Source: an uncultured Synergistaceae bacterium (GTDB lineage Bacteria > Synergistota > Synergistia > Synergistales > Aminobacteriaceae). Taken from it: DNA of 10,044 bases. The position numbers and the translations under genes were made by a program. The first letter of the stretch is position 1. Each line of letters begins with the position of its first letter. The notes under the pieces were generated by a model. That model worked only from the letters and a program-made list of their open reading frames with translations. It made no database searches and had not been told where the DNA came from. Shown here piece after piece: positions 1 to 5,936 of this stretch. The stretch covers positions 1 through 10,044 of the forward strand of contig CALMZW010000248.1 of NCBI GenBank assembly GCA_937870605.1. The letters are read 5' to 3'.

Positions 1-2108
1 GACGGTAGCACCGGAAACGGGAAGGACGGAACGCCGTTTTCGAGCATGACGGCACGTCCTGCGGCGCCGAGCGTGGGTCCGAAGAAGCAGGAGAGCATCG
101 GGATTCCGGCGTTCCTCGCCTGTGCGAGGACGTCGGCCATCCCGAGCGCCACGGCGCCGGTGTCGACATTTGCGGGCGGGACCACGATCACGAGGACCGC
201 GTCGAAGACGCCGCTTTCGAGCATCGTCCGGGCCGCCTCGCCGTAGTGTTCGGGCGTCGCGGTCGCAACGAGGTCGAGCGGGTTTCCCGTCGAGGCCTGC
301 GGCATGATGCGCGACGCGAGGCGTTCGCGCAAAGGCTCGGGCATGAGCGGCAATTCGAAGCCCCGCGTCGAGAGCGCGTCCGCGACGAGTGTTCCGGGGC
401 CGCCGGCGTTGCTGATGATTCCGACCCTGTTTCCCCGGACGCGCGGCATTCGGGAGAGCGCCGCGGCGAGCAGGAAGGCCTCTTCGAGCGTTTCGGCGAC
501 GATGGCGCCCGACTGGGCGAGCAGCACCCCGGCGAGCCGGCCGTTCCCCGCGAGGCTGCCCGTGTGCGACCTGGCCGCCGCCGCTCCGGCCTCGGTGCGG
601 CCGGATTTCAGAACGACGACGGGCTTGGCGGAAGCAGCCTCCCTGAGGATGCGCGCGAATCGCGGCGCGTCGGGAATCGCTTCGAGGTAGGCGAGGATGA
701 CCTTTGTGTTCGGGTCGTTCGCGTAGAGCGGCAGCAGGTCGCATGCGGTCACGTCGGGCTGGTTCCCCGTGGACGCGATGCGCGAGAAGCCGAGCCCGAG
801 CGTATCGGCGAAGTCGAGCAGCGCCGCGCCGATCGCGCCGCTCTGCGTGATGAGGCCGATGCCGCCGCGCTCCGGGATCGTCTGGAGCATGTTCGCGTGC
901 AGCCGAACGGCGGGATCGGTGTTCAGGATGCCCATGCAGTTCGGCCCCATGAGGCGCATGCCGTACCGGTTCACGATGTCCATGAGCGCGCGTTCCTGCG
1001 CCTCGCCTTCCCCGCCGGTCTCGCGGAAGCCGGCCGTGAGCGCGACCATCGCGCCGACGCCCTTCCGTCCGCACTCCTCGGCGACTTCGAGGATGAATTC
1101 CGACGGAACCGTGAGCATCGCGAGGTCGACGTCGCCCGGGATGTCGAGAATCGAGCGGTATCCCGGAACGCCGTCGACGGCCTCGCCCTTCCGGTTCACG
1201 GGGAAGACGCCCCCGGCGAAGTCGTAGCTCCGGATGTTCCGGAAGACCGCGTTGCCGATGCCCGGACGCGTCGACGCACCGATGACGGCGACGCTCTTCG
1301 GCGAGAAGAGGCATTCGGTGCGCCGTTCGTGAAGCGGCGGGTTCTCGCGCCACGACTCGAAACGCAGGCCCTTCGGGGCCGGAACGCCCCGGTGGTGGAC
1401 GACTCCGCGCTCGTCGAGCCCGAAGGAGCCGTTCGCGATCTCGAGCGTCGTGCGTGCGCCGACCATGCGCCCCTCGTCGTTGACGGGCTTCAGGTAATGA
1501 CGGACGCGGTCCTTTCCTTCGAGGCCGTCGTCGGGGCTTACGGGAACGCCGGGCGAGACGATCAGGATGGGGCCGCCGTCGATGAGGTCGGTCGCGAGGT
1601 AGGACGACGCGCGGATCTCGGGCTCTCCGCCCGCGAGCGTGGAGCCGACGCCGTCCGCGCCCGCGTAGGCGCGCCGGCCGTCCTTTTCGATGGCGAGGTC
1701 GGCAGGGTGAACGCCCCACGTGATCAGCGAACCCGTGATGACGGACGTCGTCGCCCAGACGTACCCGGCGAGCAGGATGCCGTCTGGCGCGTACGGCGCG
1801 AGAAGGTCGAGGATGCGGCGGTCGTATTCGGCGCGGACGGAACGGTCCTTGAGCGGCGCACCCCTGTCGGCGTAAAAGGCCCGGATATCCGCGGAGAGGC
1901 CGGGAATACCGAATTCCTCCGCGGTCCGGAGCGCCTTCGCATCCGGCGAATCGGCGAACACGGCGACGATCTCGAAGGGACAGCCGTCAGGCGTCGCTTC
2001 GAGCGTTTTTTGAAGCTCCAGGGCCTTCCAGAGAGTATTGCCCGACCCCGAGGCCAGACCGGCGACGCGCATCCGGCCCCGTGCGGCATTCCATATCGGT
2101 TGGATCAT
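1..2108 (-). CDS. Formyltransferase-like domain fused to ADP-forming acyl-CoA synthetase (3' end outside window)
   Basis: Reading the minus strand from ATG at 2108 gives 702 uninterrupted codons that leave the window. Residues 13-205 look like a PurN/GART formyltransferase: glycine-rich start (RVAGLASGSGNTL, 14-26), a VHPADL segment with H134 and a DGGPI segment with D177. From about 266 the protein is the alpha part of an NDP-forming acyl-CoA synthetase: Rossmann CoA-binding start (SVAVIGAS, 272-279), GPN (388-390), QSG (422-424), RSHTGSLAG with the expected phosphohistidine H515, and NAGGPG (567-572). That family converts acyl-CoA + ADP + Pi to acid + CoA + ATP, reversibly. The ATP-grasp (beta) part is not visible; it should follow in the same chain or as the next gene. 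The start is fixed by AGGAGG seven bases upstream and an ATGA overlap with the regulator gene. H515 argues against a GNAT-type Pat protein with a degenerate synthetase domain. The substrate is unknown; the fusion is read directly, its chemistry is inference. Confidence 0.88.
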   Translation of the reverse strand, partial: MIQPIWNAARGRMRVAGLASGSGNTLWKALELQKTLEATPDGCPFEIVAVFADSPDAKALRTAEEFGIPGLSADIRAFYADRGAPLKDRSVRAEYDRRILDLLAPYAPDGILLAGYVWATTSVITGSLITWGVHPADLAIEKDGRRAYAGADGVGSTLAGGEPEIRASSYLATDLIDGGPILIVSPGVPVSPDDGLEGKDRVRHYLKPVNDEGRMVGARTTLEIANGSFGLDERGVVHHRGVPAPKGLRFESWRENPPLHERRTECLFSPKSVAVIGASTRPGIGNAVFRNIRSYDFAGGVFPVNRKGEAVDGVPGYRSILDIPGDVDLAMLTVPSEFILEVAEECGRKGVGAMVALTAGFRETGGEGEAQERALMDIVNRYGMRLMGPNCMGILNTDPAVRLHANMLQTIPERGGIGLITQSGAIGAALLDFADTLGLGFSRIASTGNQPDVTACDLLPLYANDPNTKVILAYLEAIPDAPRFARILREAASAKPVVVLKSGRTEAGAAAARSHTGSLAGNGRLAGVLLAQSGAIVAETLEEAFLLAAALSRMPRVRGNRVGIISNAGGPGTLVADALSTRGFELPLMPEPLRERLASRIMPQASTGNPLDLVATATPEHYGEAARTMLESGVFDAVLVIVVPPANVDTGAVALGMADVLAQARNAGIPMLSCFFGPTLGAAGRAVMLENGVPSFPFPVLP

Positions 2109-2806
2109 TGACTGTCCTCCTGTTTCTTTCGTGTGCGCTTCCTGGGAAGCGCGGGTTCCGTGCTCTTGAGCGTGTCGAGAATGGTCATCTGGTGGCGCAT
2201 GGACGACTCCGAAATCTCCTTCTGGTCTCCCGATCGCAGCGCGCCGATGATATTCTCGTGCTCAGCGGGCGCGTGCTGCAGGATCGGGCTCTCCGGATCG
2301 AGGATCTTGCGTTCGAGCATGCTGATCCGCTGGAGCCGGATCGTATCCGTGATCTCCTCGAGCTGTTCGAGAAGCATCTTGTTGGGATAGACGCTGAAGA
2401 TCGCCCGGTGGAACTTGTCGTTCTCCTCGAGCGCCCGGTGGTTCTGCCCCGTCTTGAGAAAGTGCTGCATGTTGTTGTTGAACTGCACGGCCTTTTCGAT
2501 GTCGATTCCGGAGACATAGGGGGCGATGTGGTCCATGACGTAGGACTTCAGCGCATGCTGGATCTCCTGCATCTGGAAGAACTCGTCGAGCGAGAGCAGC
2601 ATCACGCTCCAGCCGATCCGCGCCTCGGATTTCACGAATCCCTCGCGGGCCAGGCGTCCGAGCGCCTCCCGTATGGGGGTCTTGCTGACCTTGAGTTCCC
2701 GGGCGAGTTCATCCACGTTGAGCCGGTCGCCCGGCGCGCAGGAACCGTCCAGAATCCGCCTCCGGACTTCCGAGAGAACCGCTTCGACGATAGTGGGGAT
2801 CTTCAT
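2105..2806 (-). CDS. GntR-family transcriptional regulator, FadR/FCD subfamily
   Basis: The 233-residue protein has the usual length of FCD regulators. Residues 5-70 form the GntR winged helix-turn-helix, with the signature GDRLNVDELARELKVSKTP (26-44) followed by IREALGRLAREGFV (45-58). Residues 76-212 form the all-helical FCD ligand domain; N129, H133 (in NDKFHRAI), H183 (in AEHENI) and H205 lie where the family places its metal and ligand contacts. The C-terminus is basic (RKRTRKK, 222-228). The family usually binds organic acids or similar effectors and represses adjacent catabolic genes. The gene is first in an operon with the formyltransferase/acyl-CoA synthetase gene (4-base overlap) and diverges from dctPQM, so it most likely controls both and itself through the inverted repeat at 2849-2881. 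Only a weak Shine-Dalgarno (AGGCGG, nine bases upstream) precedes its ATG. Effector unknown. Confidence 0.92.
   Translation of the reverse strand: MKIPTIVEAVLSEVRRRILDGSCAPGDRLNVDELARELKVSKTPIREALGRLAREGFVKSEARIGWSVMLLSLDEFFQMQEIQHALKSYVMDHIAPYVSGIDIEKAVQFNNNMQHFLKTGQNHRALEENDKFHRAIFSVYPNKMLLEQLEEITDTIRLQRISMLERKILDPESPILQHAPAEHENIIGALRSGDQKEISESSMRHQMTILDTLKSTEPALPRKRTRKKQEDSQ
2116..2121 (-). promoter_or_regulatory. Strong ribosome binding site of the fusion gene
   Basis: On the minus strand AGGAGG lies seven bases before ATG 2108, inside the last codons of the regulator gene. It supports the start at 2108 rather than the in-frame ATG at 2072, where the formyltransferase homology begins (residue 13), and so supports fused translation from before that domain. 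Together with the ATGA stop/start overlap it implies translational coupling. Confidence 0.8.
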
Positions 2807-2848
2807 GTCGTGTCGCCGCCTGTGAGCTTTCCCCGGCCCGCAAAATCT

Positions 2849-2881
2849 GATATAGTATCCGATATCCGAAGATGCTATATC
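2849..2881. promoter_or_regulatory. Probable GntR operator: inverted repeat with internal tandem repeat
   Basis: GATATAGTATC (2849-2859) and GATGCTATATC (2871-2881) are inverted copies with one mismatch, with arm centres 22 bases apart, close to two helical turns. Between and across them lie two tandem copies of TATCCGA (2856-2862 and 2863-2869) and the palindrome GATATC (2861-2866). The block is AT-richer than its surroundings and covers the -10 and predicted start of the minus-strand promoter. This placement suits autorepression by the neighbouring FCD regulator and joint control of dctPQM. The symmetry is seen directly; the binding protein is inferred. Confidence 0.6.
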
Positions 2882-2900
2882 CTGCGGAGCCGTTTGTCAA
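2872..2900 (-). promoter_or_regulatory. Predicted sigma70-type promoter of the gntR-synthetase operon
   Basis: The minus strand carries a perfect TTGACA (2900-2895), a 17-base spacer and TAGCAT (2877-2872, four of six consensus positions). The predicted transcription start falls near 2865, the centre of the inverted repeat at 2849-2881. Leader to the regulator ATG is about 60 bases. No equally good promoter was found for the plus-strand transporter genes in the same gap. Confidence 0.55.
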
Positions 2901-2960
2901 TTCGGGACTATGCGGCAATGGTACACGACGGCGGCCCGCAGCGGAAGGAGAGGATGGTTG

Positions 2961-3980
2961 ATGGTGCGTATCGGTCATGTGTTGTGCAGGTGCGCGGCGG
3001 CCGCGTGTGCGGCGATGGTTGTGGGAGCGGCGGCAGTCGGAGGAGGTGTTCCGGCGTCGGCGGCGGAGTATGTCGTCAAGATCGCGAATGTGACGGCGCC
3101 GGACCATCCACTGAACAGGAGCTTCGAGAAGATGGCGGCGATCCTGAACGAGCGGTCGGGCGGAAGGATCGAGGCGAAGGTCTACCCCAGCGCGCAGCTC
3201 GGCAATCTCCGCGCGATCGCGGAGGGGTTGCAGCTCGGGACCATCGAGATGGGCACGCAGAGCCCGGGCGGGCTGGCGTCGTTCATGCCGCTGCTCGGAG
3301 TCCTCGAACTGCCCTACGTCTACCGGAGCAACGATCACGTCTACAGGGTCGTCGACGGCCCCATCGGCGCGGAACTCAACGAGAAGTTCCGCGCGAAGAC
3401 GGGAATCCGGATTCTCGGGTACTGGATGAACCTCTACCGAAACACGACGAACAACAAGCGCGCGATCGCCGCGCCGGCGGACTTCAAGGGTCTCAAGATC
3501 CGCGTCCCGGAGACGAAGACGGTGATGGACACGATGAACGCGCTCGGGGCGAGCCCCGTTCCGATGGCGTTCGGCGAGGTGTACACGGCGCTCTCTCAGG
3601 GCATCATCGACGGGCAGGAGAACCCGCTGTCGATCATCTGGGCCTCGAAGCTCTACGAAGTTCAGAAATACCTGTCGCTGACGGGGCATGTCTACTCCCC
3701 GACGGTCGTGATGATCTCCGACGCGTTCTACAAGAAGCTGCCCGGGGATCTTCAGAAGCTCGTCGTCGCGGCGTTCGAAGAAGTTCGCCCCGAAGCGCGG
3801 AAGATCGTCGAAGAGCAGGAGAAGGACCTCGTCGCGAAGTTGAAGGAGAAGGGGATGCAGGTCAACGAGGTCGACCCCGAACCCTTCAAGGCCGCGATGG
3901 CGCCGGTCTACGACGCGTTCGTGAAGGCGAGCGGCCCGGAGGCCGGCGGGTACATCACGAAGATCCAGGAGACGAAGTAG
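2961..3980 (+). CDS. dctP: TRAP transporter periplasmic substrate-binding protein, DctP family
   Basis: The product (339 residues) is the extracytoplasmic solute receptor of a tripartite ATP-independent periplasmic transporter. A Sec signal peptide spans about residues 1-35, with probable cleavage in PASA/AEYVVKIAN. DctP hallmarks follow: a start like KIANVTAPDHPLNRSFEKMA, YPSAQLGNLRAIAEGLQLGT, LKIRVPETKTVM containing R181 (the place of the family arginine that binds the substrate carboxylate), and GEVYTALSQGIIDGQENP. The ligand is therefore probably a carboxylate, identity unknown. ATG 2961 is chosen because AAGGAGAGG (2945-2953) sits at a proper distance and the signal peptide then has a short n-region; in-frame ATG 2910 would add 17 residues with no convincing ribosome site. 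dctQ and dctM follow on the same strand. Confidence 0.94.
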   Translation: MVRIGHVLCRCAAAACAAMVVGAAAVGGGVPASAAEYVVKIANVTAPDHPLNRSFEKMAAILNERSGGRIEAKVYPSAQLGNLRAIAEGLQLGTIEMGTQSPGGLASFMPLLGVLELPYVYRSNDHVYRVVDGPIGAELNEKFRAKTGIRILGYWMNLYRNTTNNKRAIAAPADFKGLKIRVPETKTVMDTMNALGASPVPMAFGEVYTALSQGIIDGQENPLSIIWASKLYEVQKYLSLTGHVYSPTVVMISDAFYKKLPGDLQKLVVAAFEEVRPEARKIVEEQEKDLVAKLKEKGMQVNEVDPEPFKAAMAPVYDAFVKASGPEAGGYITKIQETK

Positions 3981-3990
3981 CGTTCGTTTC

Positions 3991-4018
3991 CCGTCCGTCC
4001 CGCCCGGATGGCGGACGG
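3991..4018 (+). terminator. Stem-loop after dctP (attenuating or mRNA-protecting, no U-tract)
   Basis: CCGTCCG (3991-3997) and CGGACGG (4012-4018) can form a perfect 7-bp stem with a 14-base loop, starting eleven bases after the dctP stop. No T-run follows, so a full intrinsic terminator is unlikely. Hairpins at this place in binding-protein operons often protect the upstream message and keep the receptor more abundant than the membrane subunits; that role is inferred. Confidence 0.4.
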
Positions 4019-4059
4019 TTTCATGAATACACGAGACCGGGGGCGGCGGCCGTTTGCGT

Positions 4060-4075
4060 CGCCTCCGGCGTTTTT
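4060..4075 (+). terminator. Short hairpin with T5 run before dctQ
   Basis: CGCC (4060-4063), loop TCC and GGCG (4067-4070) are followed at once by TTTTT (4071-4075). The 4-bp stem is too short for a strong terminator but could cause partial attenuation between dctP and dctQ, next to the ribosome site GGGAGG (4076-4081). Confidence 0.25.
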
Positions 4076-4089
4076 GGGAGGTGTCGCAT

Positions 4090-4590
4090 GTGCGTGCCAT
4101 CGCCGCGTTCCTGAGCAGCCTGACGGTGCGGATCGACCGGATCGTCAACCGGCTTCTTTTCGTCATTCTCTTCGTCATGACCGCAGTGACCTTCGCGCAG
4201 GTCGTCTCGCGCTACGCGCTCGGTTTTTCGATCTCCTGGAGCGAGGAGCTGTGTCGGTTTCTGTTCATCTGGATCATCTTCCTCGGCGTTCCGCCGCTGA
4301 TCCTGCGTTCGGGGATGACGGCCTTCGATATGCTGCTCCGGAGCCTGAAGGGGTGGAAAGCCGTCGTCGCCGGGTGCGTCGTGTCCGGCGCGTCGTTCTG
4401 TTTCTTCTGGCTCATGGCCGTCGGAAGCCTGCCGCTCGTCGAACGGCAGATTCCGCAGATCGCGACGTCCCTGCCCGTGTCGATGGGACTCGTGTACGGC
4501 GTGATTCCGCTGAGCGGAGGGCTGTCCCTGCTCTTCGCGGCGGAGCGTCTGCTCCGCCTGTTCGTTCCGGCCGACGGGGAGGCGCGCTGA
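4090..4590 (+). CDS. dctQ: TRAP transporter small membrane subunit, DctQ family
   Basis: The product (166 residues) has four predicted membrane segments, normal for DctQ. The family motif is clear: SISWSEELCRFLFIWIIFLG, with the conserved tryptophan and EE pair, at about residues 44-63. DctQ pairs with DctM in the inner membrane and helps receive the loaded receptor. Start choice: GTG 4090 has GGGAGG (4076-4081) eight bases upstream and yields a typical N-terminus (MRAIAAFLSSLTVRID). The upstream in-frame ATG at 4054 lies within the small hairpin region and lacks a ribosome site. Only three bases separate the stop from the dctM start. Confidence 0.9.
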   Translation: MRAIAAFLSSLTVRIDRIVNRLLFVILFVMTAVTFAQVVSRYALGFSISWSEELCRFLFIWIIFLGVPPLILRSGMTAFDMLLRSLKGWKAVVAGCVVSGASFCFFWLMAVGSLPLVERQIPQIATSLPVSMGLVYGVIPLSGGLSLLFAAERLLRLFVPADGEAR

Positions 4591-4593
4591 ATC

Positions 4594-5874
4594 ATGGATA
4601 TTCTGCTCTTTTTCGGGGTCTTCTTCGCAATGCTGCTGATCGGCATGCCGATCGCGATCTCGCTCGGGTTCGTCGGCATCCTGCTCGCCATGTCGCGCGG
4701 CGTGTTCAACCCCGTCCTGCTCGGGCACATCATGTATCAGGGCGTCGACAGCTTCACGCTGCTCGCGGTTCCGTTCTTCATGCTCGCGGGGAGCCTGATG
4801 GAGGAGGGCGGCATCTCCCGTAGGCTCATGGATTTCGCGTTCGCGCTCGTCGGGCGGATGCGCGGCGGACTCGCGCAGGTCGCCGCGGTGCTGTCGATGC
4901 TCTTCGCGGGGCTGTCGGGCTCCGCTGTCGCGGATACGGCGGCCGTGGGGGCGCTGTTGATTCCGTCGATGAAGGAGAAGGGGTACCGCGAGGGCTTCTC
5001 GGCGGCGCTCGTCGCTGCGGGCGGGGCGATCGGTCCGATCATCCCGCCGAGCATTCCGATGATCATCTACGCGGTCGCCGCGAACGCGTCGGTCGCAAAG
5101 CTCTTCATGGGCGGCATCCTGCCCGGGGTCACGTTCGGCGTCCTGCTCATGATCTACTCGCACATCGAGGCGGTCCGCTTCAACTATCCCCGCGAAGAAG
5201 GCTCCTTCAGCGTCCGGGAGCTGGCCCGAGCGTTCCGCGACGGGTTTCTCGCGCTGCTCATGCCCGTGATCATTCTCGGAGGCATCCGCCTCGGGATCTT
5301 CACGGCGACGGAATCGTCCGCAATCGCCGTGGTCTACGCGTTCATCATCGGGAAGTTCGTCTACGGCGAGCTGACCTGGAAGCGGATTCCCGATGTCTTC
5401 GCCGGAGCGGCGAGAAGCACGTCGGCCGTCATGTTCATCATCGCCGTGGCGTCGTTCCTGAGCTGGGTTCTGACGAGCCTTCAGGTTCCGCAGACGATCA
5501 CGCTGTTCCTGACGTCGCTGTCGACGAATCCCACGGTGATCCTGCTGGTGCTGAACGCGTTCATCCTCTTCCTCGGCTGTTTCATCGACGCCGTATCGAT
5601 CATCGTCCTCATCACGCCCGTCGCGCTTCCGGTGATCCATCAGCTCGGAATCGACCCGGTGCTCTTCGGACTGCTGCTCGTTTGCAACGTCTGCATCGGC
5701 GCGCTGACGCCGCCCGTCGGAACGTGTCTGTTCGTCGCTTCGAGCGTCGGACGCGTGGATCTGTCGAAGACTGCGGTCGCGATCCTTCCGATCGTGTGTA
5801 TCGCGGTCGCCGCGCTCGTTCTCGGGATCCTGTTTCCGCAGGCGCTCCTGTGGCTGCCGGATATGATCGGGTGA
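4594..5874 (+). CDS. dctM: TRAP transporter large membrane subunit, DctM family
   Basis: At 426 residues this is the full-length permease subunit that moves the carboxylate with a sodium (or proton) gradient. It is strongly hydrophobic throughout, consistent with the usual 11-12 membrane segments plus re-entrant hairpins. Family signatures are GLSGSAVADTAAVGALLIPS (106-125) and GGAIGPIIPPSIPMIIY (143-159), with their pseudo-symmetric second-half counterparts FIDAVSIIVLITPV and GALTPPVGTCLFVASSV, the regions that form sodium and substrate sites in the family. GGGGAGG (4576-4582) lies eleven bases upstream, and the gene starts three bases after dctQ ends, so the two are translated together. The three subunits are complete, without frameshifts. 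Confidence 0.95.
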   Translation: MDILLFFGVFFAMLLIGMPIAISLGFVGILLAMSRGVFNPVLLGHIMYQGVDSFTLLAVPFFMLAGSLMEEGGISRRLMDFAFALVGRMRGGLAQVAAVLSMLFAGLSGSAVADTAAVGALLIPSMKEKGYREGFSAALVAAGGAIGPIIPPSIPMIIYAVAANASVAKLFMGGILPGVTFGVLLMIYSHIEAVRFNYPREEGSFSVRELARAFRDGFLALLMPVIILGGIRLGIFTATESSAIAVVYAFIIGKFVYGELTWKRIPDVFAGAARSTSAVMFIIAVASFLSWVLTSLQVPQTITLFLTSLSTNPTVILLVLNAFILFLGCFIDAVSIIVLITPVALPVIHQLGIDPVLFGLLLVCNVCIGALTPPVGTCLFVASSVGRVDLSKTAVAILPIVCIAVAALVLGILFPQALLWLPDMIG

Positions 5875-5883
5875 TGTAGAATA

Positions 5884-5911
5884 ATCCCGGAGCGTCCAGA
5901 CGCTCCGGGAT
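5884..5911 (+). terminator. Perfect 13-bp stem-loop between dctM and the MFS gene (possible U-less terminator)
   Basis: ATCCCGGAGCGTC (5884-5896) and GACGCTCCGGGAT (5899-5911) are exact inverted copies around CA. It begins ten bases after the dctM stop and ends just before the MFS ribosome site GGAGGG (5913-5918). No T-run follows, so it may be a U-less terminator, an mRNA-stabilising 3' end or a translation control element. TAGAAT (5877-5882) just before it resembles a -10 box but has no -35 partner. Confidence 0.45.
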
Positions 5912-5936
5912 CGGAGGGATGTTCGATGGAGCGTCC
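5889..5936 (+). repeat. Direct repeat GGAGCGTCC bracketing the MFS start
   Basis: GGAGCGTCC occurs at 5889-5897, in the left arm of the stem-loop, and again at 5928-5936, beginning in the MFS start codon. The right arm of the stem (5899-5906, GACGCTCC) can therefore pair with either copy. Two mutually exclusive RNA folds are possible, one of which would cover the start codon. This may be chance in GC-rich DNA. Confidence 0.4.

Noticed and set aside
246..2111. A 621-codon open frame on the plus strand
   Set aside because: It is opposite the acyl-CoA synthetase fusion, whose minus-strand translation shows CoA-binding, GPN, QSG and phosphohistidine motifs. The plus product is charged and featureless.
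2910..2960. Upstream in-frame ATG for dctP
   Set aside because: It lacks a good ribosome site and would put an unusually long arginine-rich stretch ahead of the signal peptide; ATG 2961 has AAGGAGAGG at the right distance.
2081..4114. A 677-codon plus-strand frame spanning the regulator, operator and dctP
   Set aside because: It crosses a divergent promoter region and overlaps well-supported genes in other frames; no motif or ribosome site supports it.
2709..4178. A 489-codon minus-strand frame opposite dctP
   Set aside because: Its product is low-complexity and it overlaps dctP antisense; the same GC-bias shadow effect explains it.
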